A stretch of DNA of 64,000 nucleotides from Chryseobacterium cheonjiense (GTDB lineage Bacteria; Bacteroidota; Bacteroidia; Flavobacteriales; Weeksellaceae), in the NCBI RefSeq assembly GCF_012927265.1, contig NZ_JABBGF010000001.1, positions 2,272,729 to 2,336,728 on the forward strand. The letters are read 5' to 3'. This document shows, piece after piece, positions 42,231 through 52,024 of this stretch (the stretch's first letter is position 1; the number at the start of each line of letters is the position of its first letter). Under the pieces are notes generated by a model, which saw only the letters and a list, made by a program, of their open reading frames with translations, did not search any database and was not told where the DNA came from. Made by a program: the position numbers and the translations under genes.

Positions 42231-43667
42231 TTATTGACCCTGTGCCAGTGAATATGCCACTTTGCCGTCGAAGGAATACAAATTCTCTGTTTTTATGACA
42301 TCGATATCCTCGTCTATAGCTCTCGTGAGTAAGGTAGCAATGTCTATTTTGCTGATTTCCGTACTTTGCTGAGGTCTGAATCTGCATCGCCAGTGATCCG
42401 TACAGAACGTCTCTTTAAAACCATCCGGCCAGACTTTGATTCCCCTGTTGGTAATTACGTTGAGCTTTATGCCTCCTATTTCCAGGCGCTGTAATTTATT
42501 GGCCAGCTCATTGGCATCAGTACCGTTCCAGTGCACGAACAGGTCTACCCCGTCAAGAACTTTTTTAGCTCTGGCTCTGCGTCGGTATTTCGGAAGCTTG
42601 AGCGTATAGTTATTCAGGTGCTGAACCGATTTTAGAACGGATGGTTTTTTGCCTAAATTAAGCACTACAGCCTGAGCAAACTCCTGTGTTCCCACCTTCT
42701 CTCTGCTCACCCCTTCTTTAAATATGTCTACGGTATGAATACCGTCTTCCAGTGTTTTCAGCCAGGCGTTGTGAACTTTTTCCGCTACCTGGTTTTGTCC
42801 GATATGGTTCAGCATCATAATGGCAGCCTGAATCAGCCCGGAAGGATTTGCTACATTCTGTCCTGCTATGAGCGGAGCAGAGCCATGGATGGCTTCAAAC
42901 ATCGCACATTCTTCCCCTATATTTGCCGAACCTGCGAGCCCGACTGAACCTGTAAGCTGTGCTGCAATGTCACTTAATACGTCTCCATACAGATTTGGCA
43001 TAACTACAACATCAAACATTTCGGGCGTGTCTGCCATCTTCGCCGCACCGATATCGATAATCCAATGTTCATTTTCTATTTCAGGATATTCAGCGGCAAT
43101 TTCATTAAAGACCTGATGAAATAATCCGTCTGTTTGCTTCATAATATTGTCTTTGGTAAAGCAGGTTACTTTTTTCCTGTTTTGTTGTTTTGCATATTCG
43201 AAAGCATATCGGATGATTTTTTCGCAGCCAGGGCGGCTTATTAATTTAAGGCACTGCACTACTTCATCGGTCTGCTGATGCTCAATCCCGGCATAAAGGT
43301 CTTCTTCGTTCTCCCGTACGATAACAATATCCATTACAGGATGTTTGGTCTGTATGAAGGGATAAAAACTTGCGCAAGGTCTTACATTAGCATATAAACC
43401 TAAGAATTTTCTCGTACTTACGTTCAGGCTTTTGTACCCGCCTCCCTGTGGCGTTGTAATGGGTGCTTTCAGAAATATTTTATTACGTCTGATAATATCC
43501 CATGATTCGTCACTGATCCCGGATGTATGTCCTGCCAGATAGATTTTTTCCCCGATCTCAATTTCATCAATTTCAATTTTAGCACCTGCCGCTAAAATAA
43601 TCTTCAGGGTTGCGTTCATGATTTCGGGACCGATACCGTCACCTTTAGCTACTGTAATTCTTGTCAT
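42231..43667 (-). CDS. icd: NADP-type isocitrate dehydrogenase, long form
   Basis: The 478-residue enzyme matches the long (about 480 residue) isocitrate dehydrogenase. It has KGDGIGPEIMNATL at the start, the substrate loop STRKFLGLYANVRPC, the Asp-rich metal site PNLYGDVLSDIAAQ and EAIHGSAPLIAG for the cofactor loop. It oxidises isocitrate to 2-oxoglutarate in the TCA cycle. The C-terminal 140 residues form an extra domain found in the Thermus-like subgroup. It is divergent from the LysR gene. Confidence 0.92.
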   Translation of the reverse strand: MTRITVAKGDGIGPEIMNATLKIILAAGAKIEIDEIEIGEKIYLAGHTSGISDESWDIIRRNKIFLKAPITTPQGGGYKSLNVSTRKFLGLYANVRPCASFYPFIQTKHPVMDIVIVRENEEDLYAGIEHQQTDEVVQCLKLISRPGCEKIIRYAFEYAKQQNRKKVTCFTKDNIMKQTDGLFHQVFNEIAAEYPEIENEHWIIDIGAAKMADTPEMFDVVVMPNLYGDVLSDIAAQLTGSVGLAGSANIGEECAMFEAIHGSAPLIAGQNVANPSGLIQAAIMMLNHIGQNQVAEKVHNAWLKTLEDGIHTVDIFKEGVSREKVGTQEFAQAVVLNLGKKPSVLKSVQHLNNYTLKLPKYRRRARAKKVLDGVDLFVHWNGTDANELANKLQRLEIGGIKLNVITNRGIKVWPDGFKETFCTDHWRCRFRPQQSTEISKIDIATLLTRAIDEDIDVIKTENLYSFDGKVAYSLAQGQ

Positions 43668-43722
43668 AATTTAATTTTTTTTACATGACAAAGTTGTAGA
43701 TTTTAATTCATTTATTTTTATT

Positions 43723-43730
43723 TATATTTG
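43723..43730 (+). promoter_or_regulatory. Promoter -7 box of LysR gene
   Basis: TATATTTG matches TAnnTTTG and ends 24 nt before the ATG at 43755. A TTG at 43694-43696 is slightly farther upstream than usual (26-bp spacer). Confidence 0.55.
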
Positions 43731-43754
43731 TAATCAATACCATAAAATAATTTT

Positions 43755-44672
43755 ATGAATTATACTCTGAATCAGCTGCAGATTTTTCTGAAAGTAGTGC
43801 AGACAGGAAGCGTGACAAAGGCGGCAGAAACGTTATTTCTCACTCAGCCGGCAGTGTCTATTCAGCTTAAAAATTTTCAGGATCAGTTTAATATTCCTTT
43901 AACGGAAGTTGTCGGGAGGAAACTATACGTAACGGAATTCGGAAAAGAGATTGCACAAGCTGCTGAAGAGATTGTGAATCAGATTCACTCCATCAACTAC
44001 AAGACGTTGGCCTATCAGGGACAGGTTACAGGGAGACTGAAGATTTCCGTTGTCTCTACGGGTAAATATGTGATGCCTTATTTTCTTTCGGGATTTATCA
44101 GCCAACATCCCGGAATTGAGCTGGTGATGGATGTTACAAATAAGGAAAAAGTAATTGAAAGCCTGGAAAACAACGAGGTGGATTTTGCACTTGTATCAAT
44201 TTTACCGAGTGCTTTAAATATCGAACGAATGGATTTGCTTCAGAATAAGCTGTATCTTGTCGGCAATACGCAAAACAGCCATCCCAACATCTCACTGGAA
44301 GACTTTGAAACAATACCTTTGATTTTCAGGGAAAAGGGATCCGGAACACGCACTACAATGGAAGGGTTTATCAAACATAAAAATATATCCGTATTAAAAA
44401 AGATGGAACTGACCTCCAATGAAGCTGTGAAGCAGGCGTTACTGGCAGGATTAGGATATTCTATCATGCCACTAATCGGCATCAAAAACGAACTGTATAA
44501 TGAGGAACTGAAGATTATCCCGATTAAAGGACTTCCCATAAAAACGATGTGGAGTCTGATCTGGATGCGCGGCAAAAAACATTCGCCGGTTTCGGATCTT
44601 TATTTACAGTATCTGCAACAAGCCAAAGCCGAGATTATTGAAGAAAAGTTTAGCTGGTGTGAGCAGTATTAG
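43755..44672 (+). CDS. LysR-family transcriptional regulator
   Basis: The 305-residue protein has the LysR HTH (about 1-60: LNQLQIFLKVVQTGSVTKAA, then FLTQPAVSIQLKNFQ). A C-terminal effector-binding domain follows (LKISVVSTGKYVMPYFLSGF). It is divergent from isocitrate dehydrogenase with an 87-bp gap, so it may control that gene or itself. Proteins of this form often respond to a small metabolite, here unknown. Confidence 0.88.
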   Translation: MNYTLNQLQIFLKVVQTGSVTKAAETLFLTQPAVSIQLKNFQDQFNIPLTEVVGRKLYVTEFGKEIAQAAEEIVNQIHSINYKTLAYQGQVTGRLKISVVSTGKYVMPYFLSGFISQHPGIELVMDVTNKEKVIESLENNEVDFALVSILPSALNIERMDLLQNKLYLVGNTQNSHPNISLEDFETIPLIFREKGSGTRTTMEGFIKHKNISVLKKMELTSNEAVKQALLAGLGYSIMPLIGIKNELYNEELKIIPIKGLPIKTMWSLIWMRGKKHSPVSDLYLQYLQQAKAEIIEEKFSWCEQY

Positions 44673-44781
44673 CGGATAATTTTTGAAATAATCCTAAAAA
44701 AATGTATAATGATTCGCTTTACTTGTGCTAACGATACTGATTACACCGGGTATCTTACTTATGGTAAAATTTTTAATTTCT

Positions 44782-45252
44782 TTAGTCCATTTTCTGCACA
44801 TAAAAGCCAACTGTATCCAGTCTAATATTAAACGCTCTGGACTCTCCGGTGGTTGTAACAGCACTCTTAGCACTGGGAAAATAGATGCTGTCGTTTTTAA
44901 TGATGAATACCCGTTGCAGAACTTCCCATGAAATTTCAGATTCTTTTCCGCAGGAATTTATTACGAAACACGGGTTCGACATGATTCCGCCTTTGGACTC
45001 TACATTGCAGTTGCAATCTTTTTTCAGATTAGCACACTCGGCAAAAGGGTGAGAATACCATTCAACAGTATCACCTTCTGCATTGACGACGGGCGGTGTT
45101 TTGTAATGATACATATTCTCGAATTTATTTCTAACATCCGATGGAAGATCCTTATATGTTATTTCTTTTATTTCAGGCTTAGAGCAGCTGCAAATAAACA
45201 ATATAAGACTTATGGTAAAAGATACTCTCACTATTTTAATTATATACCACAT
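44782..45252 (-). CDS. Small lipoprotein
   Basis: The product starts MWYIIKIVRVSFTISLILFI with the lipobox ICSCSK, so it is likely lipidated. I use this start (156 residues) because the upstream extension (MQLHYCNIYN) precedes the signal. The body has paired Cys (CANLKKDCNCN, NPCFVINSCGK) that may form disulfides or bind metal. It is a small secreted lipoprotein of unknown role. Confidence 0.65.
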   Translation of the reverse strand: MWYIIKIVRVSFTISLILFICSCSKPEIKEITYKDLPSDVRNKFENMYHYKTPPVVNAEGDTVEWYSHPFAECANLKKDCNCNVESKGGIMSNPCFVINSCGKESEISWEVLQRVFIIKNDSIYFPSAKSAVTTTGESRAFNIRLDTVGFYVQKMD

Positions 45253-45587
45253 ATTGTAGATATTGCAATAGTGAAGTTGCAAGAAAATGAGTCGTCATGG
45301 TTATTAGTTTTTATAATTCACAAATCTAAGAAAAATATTATATCAATTATTAAATTTTCTAAATTTTAACATTAATTTGAAATGTGTAATAATTTTTTAA
45401 TATAAACGAATAAATTTTATATTGAATTAAAATATTTCTTTATTATGTACAGCAAAGATCATTACGGCTAACGACAGAACTTGACGCTTTAAAATAATTT
45501 AATAATTAATACAGTTCAGCAATTCCAGCAGGAATAAAAAAAGACTGCCGTTACAACGGCAGTCTCAAAATTAGAAGTTATTATAAT
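45253..45587. other. 335-bp intergenic stretch with ompA terminator
   Basis: Nothing codes here. It is very AT-rich apart from the terminator at 45542-45565. The region is otherwise without recognisable structure. Confidence 0.5.
45542..45565 (-). terminator. Intrinsic terminator of the OmpA-family gene
   Basis: AGACTGCCGTT (45542-45552) pairs with AACGGCAGTCT (45555-45565), a strong GC-rich stem. The minus-strand continuation is a run of seven T, so it ends the leftward ompA-like transcript 23 bp after its stop. Confidence 0.85.
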
Positions 45588-47051
45588 TTATTTTGCTTTA
45601 AAATACACTCTTCTATTCGCTCTGTTTTTCCATTCAGGACATTTTGAAGCAGGATCACATTCAGGATATTTCAGGTCGGTTTTCCCGTTTCCCTGAGCAC
45701 CAAGTTTTCCCGACTGTACTCCGTTCTGAATAAGATAGTTTTTTACGTTATTCGCTCTTCTTTCAGATAACATTTTGTTGTAAGCCTCTGTTCCTCTTGT
45801 ATCGGTAGCGCCTACAACTGTATAAGAACCATCAGATGAATTGATATAGCTTACGGCGTTATTTAAGATTGGCGTATTCGAAGGTAAGATTCTGTCTGAA
45901 TTAAGATCAAACTCGATACCTTCCAGTTTTGTTTCTGTTTCAGCAACAGCTCCCTGTCCTTGAGTCTGGTCAGGACATCCGTTATTTTCTACGCTTCCGG
46001 GAACTGTTACACATTTGTCGTAAAGATCAATTACTCCGTCAAGATCTACATCTAAAGCAACCCCTGATCCATCCACTCTTGCTCCTGCAGGAGTGTCAAG
46101 CTGTCTGTCCCAATCATCGCAAACTCCGTCGTTATCTGCATCTCCGTTTTTACAAACAACAACATCAGTAATCTTAGATTCCAACACATTGATTTTGTAG
46201 TAAGCTTCCTGCAATGGGTCATGCCACATCAGGTGAGATTCGTGCTTGCCTAGATTAACGGTAAGACCTAAAGTTGTGTTGATGAAGTTATCAGAACTTT
46301 TATTATTTATCCTGTTAATTGCGCTGTTTTGTGATCCTCCGCCATCAAATGAATCATCAGTTGTTACCACATACATTACTCTTCCTTCAAGATCAAGACG
46401 GTTGCTGATTTTATATTTCAGCCCGGCCCCCGCCTGTCCGAATAGTGAACCGAATTTGAATGGTTTGATTTCTCTTGTTAACCTTTGTCCCATTTCATCC
46501 TTAAGATATGCTCTGTATGCTAAGGTACCGATACCTGCATATCCATGAAGTGCCCATCTGAATGGTGATTTGTTATCTACTCTTCTTAAAAGGTTTGAAA
46601 AATTAATATCACCCAAAATAGAGATTGCATCGTATTGCGTTCTTGCTCCTACCTGCATATTAGCAGCAGCATTTGCTGGTGCGGCATCCTTTGTGTTGAA
46701 ATACCCCTGTCTGGTTTCTCCACGGTCATATTGCAACTTTAATCCAAACGCATGTGTGATTGCCTTATCAATACTTACATATGCTGAATATCCAAACAAA
46801 TCTTTTCCAGATCTATCACTTGTTTTAATTGAGTTAAGGTCAGCAGATTGTACCAAAGGCACTCCGGCACCAAATGAGATTGACCAGTCGTTAAATCTCT
46901 TTGAAGAGTTGGTGAATGGCTGTACATCGGCAGATCCTGAAGAGAAAGTGTTAGGATACTGTGTATTGTTCATAACCTGTAATGAATCCTGAGCAAAAAG
47001 GCATGTGGGTAATGCTATTGCCAACGATAAGATTGATAGTTTTGATTTCAT
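45588..47051 (-). CDS. OmpA-family outer membrane protein with TSP3 repeats
   Basis: The 487-residue protein has a signal peptide (MKSKLSILSLAIALPTCLFA), an N-terminal beta-barrel region (about 50-300) and TSP3-type calcium repeats (DADNDGVCDDWDRQ, DVDLDGVIDLYDKC). A C-terminal OmpA domain (about 370-485) binds peptidoglycan: EFDLNSDRILPSN, VVGATDTRGTEAYNKMLSER. This arrangement is the usual major OmpA of flavobacteria. A strong terminator follows. Confidence 0.92.
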   Translation of the reverse strand: MKSKLSILSLAIALPTCLFAQDSLQVMNNTQYPNTFSSGSADVQPFTNSSKRFNDWSISFGAGVPLVQSADLNSIKTSDRSGKDLFGYSAYVSIDKAITHAFGLKLQYDRGETRQGYFNTKDAAPANAAANMQVGARTQYDAISILGDINFSNLLRRVDNKSPFRWALHGYAGIGTLAYRAYLKDEMGQRLTREIKPFKFGSLFGQAGAGLKYKISNRLDLEGRVMYVVTTDDSFDGGGSQNSAINRINNKSSDNFINTTLGLTVNLGKHESHLMWHDPLQEAYYKINVLESKITDVVVCKNGDADNDGVCDDWDRQLDTPAGARVDGSGVALDVDLDGVIDLYDKCVTVPGSVENNGCPDQTQGQGAVAETETKLEGIEFDLNSDRILPSNTPILNNAVSYINSSDGSYTVVGATDTRGTEAYNKMLSERRANNVKNYLIQNGVQSGKLGAQGNGKTDLKYPECDPASKCPEWKNRANRRVYFKAK

Positions 47052-47718
47052 ATGATTTTTTTTAATGTTTCTTTAAGAAAAATAACTTCTGCTGCTTCAG
47101 CAGAATTATTTCAAATCAGAGTTTCAGCTCGTGCTCTTCATTATTCAATTATTATACCATTCATCCCCCTGAAATCTCTACCAGAGGGGGTATTTAACCG
47201 TAAAATAAAAATATGTGGTAGCTAAATCAGGTTATATATCAGGGATTTATAGTGTTTTATATGTCTCGCATATTAATTTTTAAATCATTTAATTTTAATA
47301 TTATTTAACATTAAAATTTGACTGTGATTTATGTTTTTACACGATAAATTTTAATTAAATCTCTCAAAAAGATTTAAAAGTATATTAGAAAAAGAACCAA
47401 TTCGGATATTAGGATTAGCTTATTATTACTCTCTTTCACGTCCTGATTATGATGAATATTTCCCAATTGCCAATAGCGTAAATCACACCATCTACCTGAT
47501 ATTCAATAGTAAAAAAACTTGTTTATAATAAAGATGTAAAATTAATTTTTGCGACAATTATTTATAGAAATACAAGTGCGGATGGTCCACAGACAGCCAT
47601 CCTACGGAACGGATATGGAATTTTTTTTTTACATTTGCTTAAGAAGAGTACAAAAACATTTGATGTTTGTATTCCTTATATATTATACCAAGTTTATAAA
47701 AGCATTAAAAATCAACTA
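47052..47718. other. 667-bp divergent intergenic region
   Basis: It holds the leader of the leftward ompA-like gene, with a CCCCCT/AGGGGG hairpin at 47165-47190. A possible degenerate coding remnant lies near 47380-47520 on the minus strand (IEYQVDGVIYAIGNWE), and a GGATGG/CCATCC inverted repeat at 47580-47602. No complete gene is visible. Confidence 0.45.
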
Positions 47719-48279
47719 ATGAAAAAAATTATTCTACTGTTTGCATGTGTGTTAGGTTTTTCGGCTTTCTCACAAATAAAAGTGTTGAAAAATGAAACTG
47801 TGGTAGAAGTAGGTAAAGATAATTCCGTAGGTTTATATAAAAAAGACAATAAATTTACAATCAATTATCAGGATCTAAATACCGCTAACCTTAATACCTT
47901 CCGATCATTTTCTTTTGAGAACCTCAATAAAGATGTTTCGGGTCTGTATGAGCTTATTAGCAATGGATTTATTGACATACCGGTAAGCAATATTGTTTTG
48001 GAACTTCCCAACGATATTATTGAGCTTCACTTTGAAAAAAATTTCGGACAGCCCACCGTTCAGTTTATTCAGTACATTAACAAAAACAGGAAATATGTCG
48101 GAAAATCTCAGATTCTGAATAAAAAACAGGTCGACAAAATTTTCGGAAGGTTAAATGGGAAATCTTCACTGTATGAAAAACCGGAAACAGCTGCCATGGG
48201 AAATCCGGCGAATCGTCCTGTTAATTCAGGCTCCGCTGCAAATACCGGCAGTAATAAAGACAGAAAAACAAAGAAATAA
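47719..48279 (+). CDS. Secreted hypothetical protein
   Basis: The start at 47719 gives a clean signal peptide (MKKIILLFACVLGFSAFSQ), so I prefer it to the upstream in-frame ATG. The 186-residue product has beta-rich central part (ELPNDIIELHFEKNFGQPTV, QFIQYINKNRKYVGK) and an Asn/Lys-rich tail (SGSAANTGSNKDRKTKK). No family was recognised. It is followed by a strong terminator. Confidence 0.75.
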   Translation: MKKIILLFACVLGFSAFSQIKVLKNETVVEVGKDNSVGLYKKDNKFTINYQDLNTANLNTFRSFSFENLNKDVSGLYELISNGFIDIPVSNIVLELPNDIIELHFEKNFGQPTVQFIQYINKNRKYVGKSQILNKKQVDKIFGRLNGKSSLYEKPETAAMGNPANRPVNSGSAANTGSNKDRKTKK

Positions 48280-48302
48280 TCGATTACAGAAATATTAACG
48301 AG

Positions 48303-48328
48303 GCTCATTCATCAGAATGAGCTTTTTT
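48303..48328 (+). terminator. Intrinsic terminator of the 47719 gene
   Basis: GCTCATTC (48303-48310) and GAATGAGC (48315-48322) form an 8-bp stem with a 4-nt loop, followed by TTTTTTAT. Confidence 0.85.
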
Positions 48329-48360
48329 ATTTTTATTTTTGCAAAAAGATCATTACGAGT

Positions 48361-49056
48361 ATGTCTCTTCATATAAACAATCTTACCAAAAAGTTTGGTG
48401 AACAAACCGCGCTGAACAGTATTAATATTTCCATCGACAAAAATGAGATTATCGGACTTTTGGGCCCGAACGGCGCCGGAAAATCCACATTAATGAAATC
48501 TATTGTCGGAGCCTTAAAAATTGATGAAGGAGAAATAATTTTTAACGGTAAAAGCATTACCGAAGACGAGATAGAAAGCAAAAAAAATATAGGTTTTCTT
48601 CCGGAAAACAATCCGCTTTATCTTGAGATGTTTGTGAAAGAATACCTGCAGTTTGTTGCAAACATCCACCATATTCCTTCAGCAAGAGTAGATGAGGTAA
48701 TAGAACTTGTAGGAATTACGCCTGAAAAATCTAAGAAAATAGGACAGCTTTCAAAAGGATATAAACAAAGAGTGGGTCTTGCACAAGCCATCATTCATCA
48801 GCCGGATCTATTGATACTGGATGAACCTACCAACGGACTGGATCCTAACCAAATCATCGAAATCCGAAATGTAGTGAAAGAAATCGGTCAGCAAAAAACG
48901 GTTTTGCTTTCCACCCATATCATGCAGGAAGTAGAGGCGCTTTGCTCACGGGTAATTCTTATTCATAAAGGAAATATCCTGCAGGATTGCCCGATAGACG
49001 AATTTAAAGGAAAGTTCGCCAGTCTTGAAGAAGCATTTGCAAGTTATACCGCATAA
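48361..49056 (+). CDS. ABC transporter ATP-binding protein, GldA-like
   Basis: The 231-residue protein has Walker A (GPNGAGKS), signature LSKGYKQRVGLAQA, Walker B (LLILDEPTNGLD) and switch His in LLSTHIMQEVEA. IGFLPENNPLYLEMFVKEYLQF is close to GldA, the ATPase of the gliding-motility ABC transporter. GldA proteins are about 300 residues, so this one is shorter and may be a related exporter ATPase without GldF/GldG neighbours. No permease gene is adjacent. Confidence 0.8.
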   Translation: MSLHINNLTKKFGEQTALNSINISIDKNEIIGLLGPNGAGKSTLMKSIVGALKIDEGEIIFNGKSITEDEIESKKNIGFLPENNPLYLEMFVKEYLQFVANIHHIPSARVDEVIELVGITPEKSKKIGQLSKGYKQRVGLAQAIIHQPDLLILDEPTNGLDPNQIIEIRNVVKEIGQQKTVLLSTHIMQEVEALCSRVILIHKGNILQDCPIDEFKGKFASLEEAFASYTA

Positions 49057-49058
49057 AC

Positions 49059-49085
49059 GAAAAGCTCCAGATTTTGGAGCTTTTC
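49059..49085 (+). terminator. Intrinsic terminator of ABC gene
   Basis: GAAAAGCTCCA (49059-49069) and TGGAGCTTTTC (49075-49085) are perfectly complementary, with a 5-nt loop and TCTTTT after. Confidence 0.85.
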
Positions 49086-49175
49086 TCTTTTGCACCAAAC
49101 TTTGGCAAAAGATATATATAGATGGTTAAAAGTTTTTAAAGTGGAAACGAATTTTTTATTCTTTAAGCAAAATAT

Positions 49176-51113
49176 TTAAGAATTATTATCACTTTTCTCT
49201 TCTATTGCCGGAACTGTTTCCAGATTTTTCTTCTGAACCTGTTCCAAAAGCTGCAGTCCCAAAAGTCCGCTGATTCCTCCGTTCGCAGAATCTCCGCTGC
49301 CTCCGATCAAAACTTCAGGCATAATTCTAACATTCTGACTGGCAATATTTTCCATGATCTTTAATTGTGTAAAATTATTTCCTCCCATTGCTTCTACAGA
49401 CAGTTTATAAGATTCCGCATTAGATTTACCGATGGCCAGGATTTTTTCAGCTTCAGCATTACCTGTCAAAGAGATTTGCTCTGCACTTGCTTTGGCCAGC
49501 AATTCTATTTTTTCGGCTTCGGCCTTTGCGAGGAGTCTTGTCTTTTCAGCTTCACCGTTTGCCAAAAGTTTCAGCCTGTCTCCTTCTGCAGTTGCCTGCA
49601 ATCTTACAGAATTTGCATCTCCGGTTGCCTTTTTCACGGATGCATCAGCAATTCTTTCTGCAATCACGACACCCTGATCAGCTTTTACGATTTCTTTCTG
49701 CATATCTGCAACGGCAGTTTCTTTTTCCAGAGCCTGACGCGTTTCCTGAGCAAGCATTTCTGTTTCATAAGTGATTTTCTGCTCTTCCGCCAGCTTTCTG
49801 TCCGTCAAAGTTTTCATAAGACTTTCAGGAGGAACGATGGCGCCGATCAAAGTATCCACTGCATTCACATTGTATTGTTCCAGAACGCTGCTGATATGAT
49901 CTTTTGCAGACTGCTGTCTTTCTTTACGGGTTCCCAGGAAGGCAATAACATCGCTGTCCTGTGCAGAATTTCTGAAATAATTCCCAATCGTAGGTTCCAG
50001 AACCTGGCTTACAAGATTGATCATATTTCCGAAACGGGCAATCACTTTCGGTGCTTCATAGGTTGGAATATGAATAATCTGTGAAACATCCAGATTGAAA
50101 GGGAACCCGTCTTTACTTCGTACGGTAATTGTGGAAAGATTTTTATCCAGCTGATGGGATTCGCTTCTTTCATAGGCCCAGTTTAAGACAAGGTTTGTTG
50201 TAGGAACCAGTTCCACTTTCATAATATAAGGATTGATCGGATATTTTCCGGGACCAATTGGTTCTGCCCAAACACCTTTATGTCCTTTTTCCACAATATT
50301 TCCGTGTTTAAAATCTACGCCGCTTAAATCCTGCCCTTCCTCACCTACATAGCTTATAATCACCCCAACATGACCAATGGGAATTTCCGTCATTTTTACC
50401 ATTTCAACTTTTGTAAACCAAGGGTTTAAGAAATATGAACCCGCCAGAATCACCTGTTCCTGAAGACCTTTGTAGCCGCCATTATTTAAAAAAGTGTCGA
50501 CATCCTGAAACTTGTTATGATCCTTGATGATTTTCCCTGCAATCTGTCCTTCTTCCAAAGGACTTCCTTCCATTGTTGTGATAATTCCTACCGCATTATC
50601 CGGAATCTGGGTCATATCCGTAAGTTCAATTTCAAATAATAATGTGTTGATTCTGTAAGATCCCGGGGCAATAATAGCGGTTTGACGGCCTTTTCTCCCT
50701 CCGTTTTTTAAAAAAGCTTCAGCATCCTGAAAAGAATCGCAGTCTACTTTTCTTCCTAAAATTCTTCCGGTTTCCAGCTCCATACCATCTTTCGCAAGAA
50801 GCAAACCTATTTTTCCGGTCGGAATTACAATGAAAGGCTGAAAGTCAATAGAATATTGCCATATCCATTTTCCGAAATACACTCCGGGAGCCAGAGTCTG
50901 GGCCTGAAAACCTGCTTCTCCGTTGGTTGCAATGATTCTTCCTTCTGGAAGTTCCTGCTTACCTACGAGTACAAATTTTTTGGTAACCAATCCTATTCTG
51001 TCTTGCGGAACTATGACCAACCCAAAGAAAATTCTTAATATAAATTTGTAAAAAATAATGCATAATAATGCCATTACGACCGGAATCATCCAGCCATGAA
51101 AACCTAATTCCAT
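49176..51113 (-). CDS. Flotillin-like SPFH-domain membrane protein
   Basis: The 645-residue protein has an N-terminal membrane segment (about 5-35), repeated SPFH-like modules (GRIIATNGEAGFQAQTLAPG, EGQIAGKIIKDHNKFQDVDT) and a coiled, Ala/Glu-rich stretch at about 430-600 (AEKTRLLAKAEAEKIELLAK). SPFH proteins assemble in membrane microdomains. The long N-terminal repeat region is larger than in simple flotillins. It has no NfeD partner here. Confidence 0.85.
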   Translation of the reverse strand: MELGFHGWMIPVVMALLCIIFYKFILRIFFGLVIVPQDRIGLVTKKFVLVGKQELPEGRIIATNGEAGFQAQTLAPGVYFGKWIWQYSIDFQPFIVIPTGKIGLLLAKDGMELETGRILGRKVDCDSFQDAEAFLKNGGRKGRQTAIIAPGSYRINTLLFEIELTDMTQIPDNAVGIITTMEGSPLEEGQIAGKIIKDHNKFQDVDTFLNNGGYKGLQEQVILAGSYFLNPWFTKVEMVKMTEIPIGHVGVIISYVGEEGQDLSGVDFKHGNIVEKGHKGVWAEPIGPGKYPINPYIMKVELVPTTNLVLNWAYERSESHQLDKNLSTITVRSKDGFPFNLDVSQIIHIPTYEAPKVIARFGNMINLVSQVLEPTIGNYFRNSAQDSDVIAFLGTRKERQQSAKDHISSVLEQYNVNAVDTLIGAIVPPESLMKTLTDRKLAEEQKITYETEMLAQETRQALEKETAVADMQKEIVKADQGVVIAERIADASVKKATGDANSVRLQATAEGDRLKLLANGEAEKTRLLAKAEAEKIELLAKASAEQISLTGNAEAEKILAIGKSNAESYKLSVEAMGGNNFTQLKIMENIASQNVRIMPEVLIGGSGDSANGGISGLLGLQLLEQVQKKNLETVPAIEEKSDNNS

Positions 51114-51565
51114 AGTTTGTTTGTTTTTTTGTTTGATTAAATTTGAAAACAGGAGTGGTGCTCTATTTTTTCAGAAAAGAAAAACAGAGTACGAATTATG
51201 TGATAATTCTTTCAAAAAAAATTAAGAAATTACAGGAGGAGAAGTATTAAAAATCGTGAAGATGATTTCTGATACTTTTAAAAGAAAAAACTTAAAGTTA
51301 ATTAGTTTCATTTTGATAAGAAAGGAACAAGATCCCTTTGACCATACAAATGTACGCAAGAAAAATATTCACTTGTTTCGAAAAACTTAAATATTTTCAC
51401 AAATAGTTTTCAATCCCTTGAAAATCAATCCAATTATTTTTTATTTGATGTTGGTATTTATTAAAAATCTAAAAATTTTTGACAGGAAATTATCATTAAA
51501 CCTAATCAACAATCTATGCATTGGCTTTAAATTTGATTAATTTTTTGCCTAAAAAATACTTTAAA
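51114..51565. other. 452-bp divergent intergenic region
   Basis: AT-rich DNA between the flotillin-like gene and the secreted 51566 gene. I find only imperfect TAnnTTTG-like boxes (AATTTTTG near 51480). No gene or structured RNA is evident. Confidence 0.45.
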
Positions 51566-51997
51566 ATGTTCAGAAAAATTTTGTTGGGAACCTTCTGTAT
51601 CGTTCAGATTTCATTGCTGCAGGCAACAGCTGTTACTGAAAATCCGATTCCAAAAATCCACTATTCGCAGGAAAAATTACCGAAATCCGTAATCATTAAA
51701 ACTAAAAAATTTAAAATTAAAATCGATCAGCAGCCGGATGGAAAATACCTTTACCAGTCCTGGCCGGCCAATGGAAAAATCACGTCCAAACCAAGTATGA
51801 TCATCAGTGGCGGAGAATTAATTCCTGACGGATCTGGAGGAAATTATTACTTTGAATTCAGCAATGAAGGATACACCTACCAGGTCTGGAGAAATTATCT
51901 TACCGACTCTGCTAAAAAAGCACCTTACACGCTTACTGTAGAAGATCAGAATGGGAAAACAATTGTAAGTCAGGATGGATTTGTTGTAAAATATTAA
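51566..51997 (+). CDS. Secreted hypothetical protein
   Basis: The 143-residue form starts MFRKILLGTFCIVQISLLQA, a signal peptide, so this ATG is preferred over the upstream in-frame one. The mature part is beta-rich (KFKIKIDQQPDGKYLYQSWP, GGNYYFEFSNEGYTYQVWRN) and ends VVKY. No family was recognised. A hairpin with T run follows. Confidence 0.75.
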   Translation: MFRKILLGTFCIVQISLLQATAVTENPIPKIHYSQEKLPKSVIIKTKKFKIKIDQQPDGKYLYQSWPANGKITSKPSMIISGGELIPDGSGGNYYFEFSNEGYTYQVWRNYLTDSAKKAPYTLTVEDQNGKTIVSQDGFVVKY

Positions 51998-52002
51998 AAA
52001 AT

Positions 52003-52024
52003 GCTCACCAAGGTGGGCTTTTTT
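52003..52024 (+). terminator. Terminator after 51566 gene
   Basis: GCTCACC (52003-52009) pairs with GGTGGGC (52012-52018) with one T-G pair, followed by TTTTTT. It overlaps the stop of the convergent patatin gene. Confidence 0.7.
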
